Assembly (NCBI GenBank): GCA_031263945.1
Contig: JAISEW010000236.1
Coordinates: 1-8,833 of the forward strand
Reading direction: 5' to 3'
From: Gracilibacteraceae bacterium
GTDB lineage: Bacteria; Bacillota; Desulfitobacteriia; Desulfitobacteriales; Syntrophobotulaceae
Length of the DNA stretch: 8,833 nucleotides
This document shows, piece after piece, positions 6,126 to 8,833 of this stretch. Under the pieces are notes generated by a model that saw only the letters and a program-made list of their open reading frames with translations, was not told the DNA's origin and made no database searches. Within the stretch, counting starts at the first letter, position 1. Each line of letters begins with the position of its first letter. Position numbers and translations under genes: made by a program.

Positions 6126-8567
6126 TTGTTTGAAAACAAAAACGAATTCAAAAAAGCATACAAACAGCGTTTTATGTCACTATTGTCAAAGTCGATCGAC
6201 GAGGCGACCGCCATTGATAAATATGTGGCGCTGGCGTCGCTGATCCGGGACGAGATGAGCGTGAAATGGGTGAATACCAACAACTATTATCTCAAAAACG
6301 CGGAGCGGCAGGTTTATTATTTTTCCCTGGAATTCCTGGTAGGAAAGTTTCTGGAACTCAATCTCCAGTATCTCGGCGTCGAGCCTGTCTGCCGGGCCGG
6401 GCTGGCGGAACTGGACATATCTCTGGACGAAATAATCGCCTGCGAGCCGGACGCCGGACTGGGCAACGGCGGGTTGGGCCGGCTGGCCGCCTGTTTTCTG
6501 GACTCTCTCGCCGCTCAGGGCTATCCGGGGCACGGCTGCGGGATCCGCTACAAATACGGCCTGTTCAAACAGCAGATCGTAGACGGCTACCAGGTGGAAC
6601 TGCCCGACAACTGGCTGCGCCTGAGCAATCCCTGGGAAGTGCGCAAACCGGACAAGGCCATCGTGGTGCGTTTTTACGGCCATGTGCAGACCGAATTTGA
6701 CGAAGCGGGGAACGCCCGTTTCACGCATAAGGACTATACGCCCGTCCTGGCGGTGCCGTATGATATGCCGATTCTCGGCTCCGATAACGATACGGTCAAC
6801 ACGCTGCGCTTGTGGAGCGCCGAGTCGGGCGACGAACAGTTTGATTTTGCCTCGTTCAGCCGCGGCGATTATATCAACGCGGTGTCCAAAAAATACGCGA
6901 TCGAAGCCATATCCGAGGTTCTTTACCCAGATGATTCCAATTATTCCAACCGTATCCTGCGCTTGAAACAGCAGTACTTTTTTGTCTCGGCCGGAGTGCA
7001 GTCCATCATCCGCCATTTCAAGCTCAAACACCGGGATCTGGCCAAGCTGCCCGATCTCATCGCCATCCATATCAACGATACCCATCCTTCGCTGGTCGTC
7101 CCGGAGTTGATGCGCATCCTCATCGACGACGAAGGTTACGGCTGGGATGAGGCCTGGAATATGACCACCCGCATCGTGGCGTACACGAACCACACCATCA
7201 TGCCAGAAGCGCTGGAAAAATGGCCGATCGACGTTTTTCGCGAACTGATGCCGCGCATATATATGATCGTGGAGGAAATCAACCGCCGTTTCTGCCGCGA
7301 GCTGACGGAGCGCTATCCGGGCGACAGCTGGCGCGTGCGCGATATGGCGATCATAGCCGACGACGTGGTCAAAATGGCCCATCTCGCCGTGGTCGGCAGT
7401 TTCAGCGTCAACGGCGTGGCGGCTGTTCACACCGAACTCCTGAAACATGTGGTCATGAAAGATTTTTACGACTATTATCCCGCCAAGTTCAACAATAAAA
7501 CCAACGGCATCACCCACCGGCGCTGGCTCATAAAGTCCAACCCGGGCCTTACGTCGCTGATCACGGAGGCGATCGGCCCCGGCTGGCGGGGGGATCCGAC
7601 GGAACTGAAGTTTTTGCAAAAAATGCGCGGCGACGCCGCCCTGTATGAAAAAATGGCGCGCGTCAAGCGCGAAAACAAGGAGCGCCTGGCCCGTTATATC
7701 GAAGAAAACAATCATGTGCGCGTGGATCCGGACTCGATCTTTGACGCTCAGGTCAAACGCATCCACGCCTATAAGCGCCAATTGCTCAACGCCCTGCATA
7801 TCCAGCATCTGTACAACCGCATCGTCGAACAGCCGGAGCTGGATATGACGCCGCGCACTTTTATCTTCGCCGGCAAGGCGGCGCCGAGCTATTATTTCGC
7901 CAAAAACGTGGTCAAATATATCAATGAACTCGCCAATCTGATCAACAACGACCGTGTGGCCCGGCGCAAGATAAGGGTCGTTTTCCTGGAAAACTACAAC
8001 GTCGGTCTGGCGGAACTGATCTTCCCGGCCAGCGACGTTTCGGAGCAGATCTCCACCGCTTCCAAAGAGGCGTCCGGGACCGGCAATATGAAATTCATGA
8101 TGAACGGGGCCGTGACCATCGGCACGAACGACGGAGCGAACATCGAGATCCGGCAGTTGGTGGGAGACGATAATTTCGTGCTTTTCGGGCTCAGCGTGGA
8201 TGAAGTGCTGAAAATGCAGCACGGCGGCTATAACGCCGGCGAGATCTACCGCGAGGACAGCCGGGTCCGGCAGGTGCTGGATCAGCTGGTTTACGGCGAT
8301 CTTTTCCCCTCCGTGCCGCCTGAGACATTTTCTTCCATCGCGCGCGCCCTGCTGGAGTATAACGATGAATTCTTTGTTTTAAAAGATTTCGCCGAGTATG
8401 CCGCGGCTCAGCAAAAAATCGAAGCCCTCTACCGGCAGAGCGCGGTATGGCACGGCATGGCCCTGGAAAATATTGCCATGTCCGGTCATTTTTCCAGTGA
8501 CAACACCATCCGCCAGTATGCCGGCGAGATATGGAAGATCCGCGCCTGCAAACCAGGCAGATTATAG
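6126..8567 (+). CDS. glgP: Glycogen/starch/alpha-glucan phosphorylase (GT35)
   Basis: An 813-residue enzyme that releases glucose-1-phosphate from the non-reducing ends of alpha-1,4-glucans using pyridoxal phosphate. Length matches the family. Motifs in order are VYYFSLEFLVGK near the N-terminus, GLGNGGLGR (111-119), YDMPILG, AIHINDTHPS (313-322), DAQVKRIHAYKRQ, FAGKAAPSY, and finally EASGTGNMKFMMNG with Lys656 as the cofactor-binding lysine. The active-site regions look complete. The TTG start is set by AGGAGG at 6111-6116, nine bases upstream. It is the only glycogen gene here; biosynthetic genes are not in view. It lies 59 bases after the HIT gene in the same direction. I see no convincing promoter in the gap, so it may be read with the upstream unit. 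GlgP and MalP cannot be separated by sequence alone. Confidence 0.96.
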   Translation: MFENKNEFKKAYKQRFMSLLSKSIDEATAIDKYVALASLIRDEMSVKWVNTNNYYLKNAERQVYYFSLEFLVGKFLELNLQYLGVEPVCRAGLAELDISLDEIIACEPDAGLGNGGLGRLAACFLDSLAAQGYPGHGCGIRYKYGLFKQQIVDGYQVELPDNWLRLSNPWEVRKPDKAIVVRFYGHVQTEFDEAGNARFTHKDYTPVLAVPYDMPILGSDNDTVNTLRLWSAESGDEQFDFASFSRGDYINAVSKKYAIEAISEVLYPDDSNYSNRILRLKQQYFFVSAGVQSIIRHFKLKHRDLAKLPDLIAIHINDTHPSLVVPELMRILIDDEGYGWDEAWNMTTRIVAYTNHTIMPEALEKWPIDVFRELMPRIYMIVEEINRRFCRELTERYPGDSWRVRDMAIIADDVVKMAHLAVVGSFSVNGVAAVHTELLKHVVMKDFYDYYPAKFNNKTNGITHRRWLIKSNPGLTSLITEAIGPGWRGDPTELKFLQKMRGDAALYEKMARVKRENKERLARYIEENNHVRVDPDSIFDAQVKRIHAYKRQLLNALHIQHLYNRIVEQPELDMTPRTFIFAGKAAPSYYFAKNVVKYINELANLINNDRVARRKIRVVFLENYNVGLAELIFPASDVSEQISTASKEASGTGNMKFMMNGAVTIGTNDGANIEIRQLVGDDNFVLFGLSVDEVLKMQHGGYNAGEIYREDSRVRQVLDQLVYGDLFPSVPPETFSSIARALLEYNDEFFVLKDFAEYAAAQQKIEALYRQSAVWHGMALENIAMSGHFSSDNTIRQYAGEIWKIRACKPGRL

Positions 8568-8571
8568 AGAG

Positions 8572-8601
8572 CGTATTTCGTTCGCGCGGCAGACAAATAC
8601 G
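8572..8601. repeat. Inverted repeat after glgP
   Basis: CGTATTT (8572-8578) and AAATACG (8595-8601) are perfect 7-base arms around a 16-base GC-rich loop, starting five bases after the glgP stop. It is the first of three inverted repeats in the tail and may shield the 3' end of the mRNA. Function is unproven. Confidence 0.35.
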
Positions 8602-8618
8602 GGGAACCGCAATCAGTT

Positions 8619-8687
8619 CAATGCCAAACACGACAATGAATTAACCGCTATTTCGTTGTCGTGTTTGTTTGGCGTTGATATTCTTTT
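8619..8687 (+). terminator. Long hairpin, probable glgP transcription terminator
   Basis: Bases 8619-8640 pair with 8652-8677 over 22 base pairs, including two G-U pairs. There is a four-base bulge (GTTT, 8667-8670) on the 3' arm and an 11-base loop. A moderately T-rich stretch (8679-8687, TATTCTTTT) follows. Position after glgP and overall shape suggest an intrinsic terminator. The stem is longer and more AT-rich than usual, and the T-run is imperfect, so processing or a repeat element is also possible. Confidence 0.55.
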
Positions 8688-8716
8688 CCGTCTTCCGGCA
8701 CATTTTAATTTAAGTA

Positions 8717-8734
8717 ACGTGAAACTACGTGAAA
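8717..8734 (+). repeat. Tandem ACGTGAAA direct repeat
   Basis: ACGTGAAA occurs at 8717-8724 and again at 8727-8734, exactly 10 bases apart, in the AT-rich tail between the glgP hairpin and the final palindrome. One-turn spacing would suit a protein-binding site, but two copies of eight bases could arise by chance. Confidence 0.3.
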
Positions 8735-8749
8735 ATGGCGGAAATCTCA

Positions 8750-8802
8750 ATAAGGGTACAAAAACCTAAGCCCACACAGTGGTCTGATTTTTGCACCCTT
8801 AT
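8750..8802. repeat. 53-base imperfect palindrome near the right edge
   Basis: The outer arms ATAAGGGT (8750-8757) and ACCCTTAT (8795-8802) are perfect. After one mismatch come CAAAAA (8759-8764) and TTTTTG (8788-8793), and at the centre CCAC (8772-8775) and GTGG (8779-8782) around ACA. This is either a hairpin, a bidirectional terminator for a convergent gene beyond the window, or inverted ends of a mobile element. On the minus strand one frame is open from the right edge to a stop at about 8726-8728, without any recognisable family. I cannot decide between these. Confidence 0.4.
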
Positions 8803-8833
8803 GCCACCTGGTACTGCATGATAGGTCAAAACA

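Noticed and set aside
6186..8222. 678-codon open frame on the minus strand opposite glgP
   Set aside because: It lies fully opposite a strongly conserved enzyme and shows no recognisable domain. Long antisense frames are common in GC-rich genes.
8398..8769. 123-codon plus-strand frame running out of glgP into the tail
   Set aside because: It starts inside glgP in another frame and passes through the hairpin at 8619-8677. No family resemblance.
1..8833. CRISPR arrays, tRNA or rRNA genes, phage or defence genes
   Set aside because: I saw no regularly spaced repeats, no tRNA-like cloverleaf and no defence-related protein family.

Overview
The window looks like a chromosomal segment from a GC-rich member of the Firmicutes (Bacillota). 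The evidence is strong AGGAGG-type ribosome binding sites, TTG and GTG starts, a CBS-domain protein of Firmicutes type, and the run prmA-rsmE-mtaB-HIT, which is the usual Firmicutes order. Eukaryote-type NADP isocitrate dehydrogenase and glycogen phosphorylase in this setting would fit the Negativicutes, but that finer placement is only an impression. Genes cover almost all of the window and belong to recognisable families.

Layout. Positions 1-419 (minus strand) hold the N-terminal part of an alkaline-phosphatase-superfamily phosphodiesterase that runs off the left edge. Positions 420-721 are an AT-rich divergent control region. It has one promoter for each direction, a cluster of GATAAAT half-sites, and a structured leader with a terminator-like hairpin in front of the plus-strand genes. 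Then come a CBS-pair protein (722-1162) and NADP isocitrate dehydrogenase (1188-2384), probably co-transcribed. A good sigma-70-type promoter overlaps the isocitrate dehydrogenase stop codon and probably starts a second unit: tatA (2470), prmA (2700), rsmE (3671), mtaB (4410) and a HIT-family hydrolase (5722). These genes are separated by a few bases or overlap. After a 59-base gap comes glycogen phosphorylase (6126-8567). The last 266 bases carry no gene that I can support, but contain three successive inverted repeats. The first two are probably the 3' end of the glycogen phosphorylase transcript. The last is a 53-base imperfect palindrome of unknown nature near the right edge.

How the genes fit together. 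The central cluster serves translation: PrmA methylates ribosomal protein L11, RsmE methylates 16S rRNA, and MtaB thiomethylates t6A37 of tRNA. A HIT nucleotide hydrolase and a Tat translocase subunit accompany it. In Bacillus the same run follows dnaK-dnaJ; here tatA sits in that place. The flanking genes are central carbon metabolism (isocitrate dehydrogenase, glycogen phosphorylase). The CBS protein next to isocitrate dehydrogenase could be a nucleotide-sensing partner.

I did not find a clearly new multi-gene system. The most unusual material is non-coding: the divergent control region with three helically phased half-sites, the possible attenuator in the CBS-icd leader, and the structured right-hand tail.
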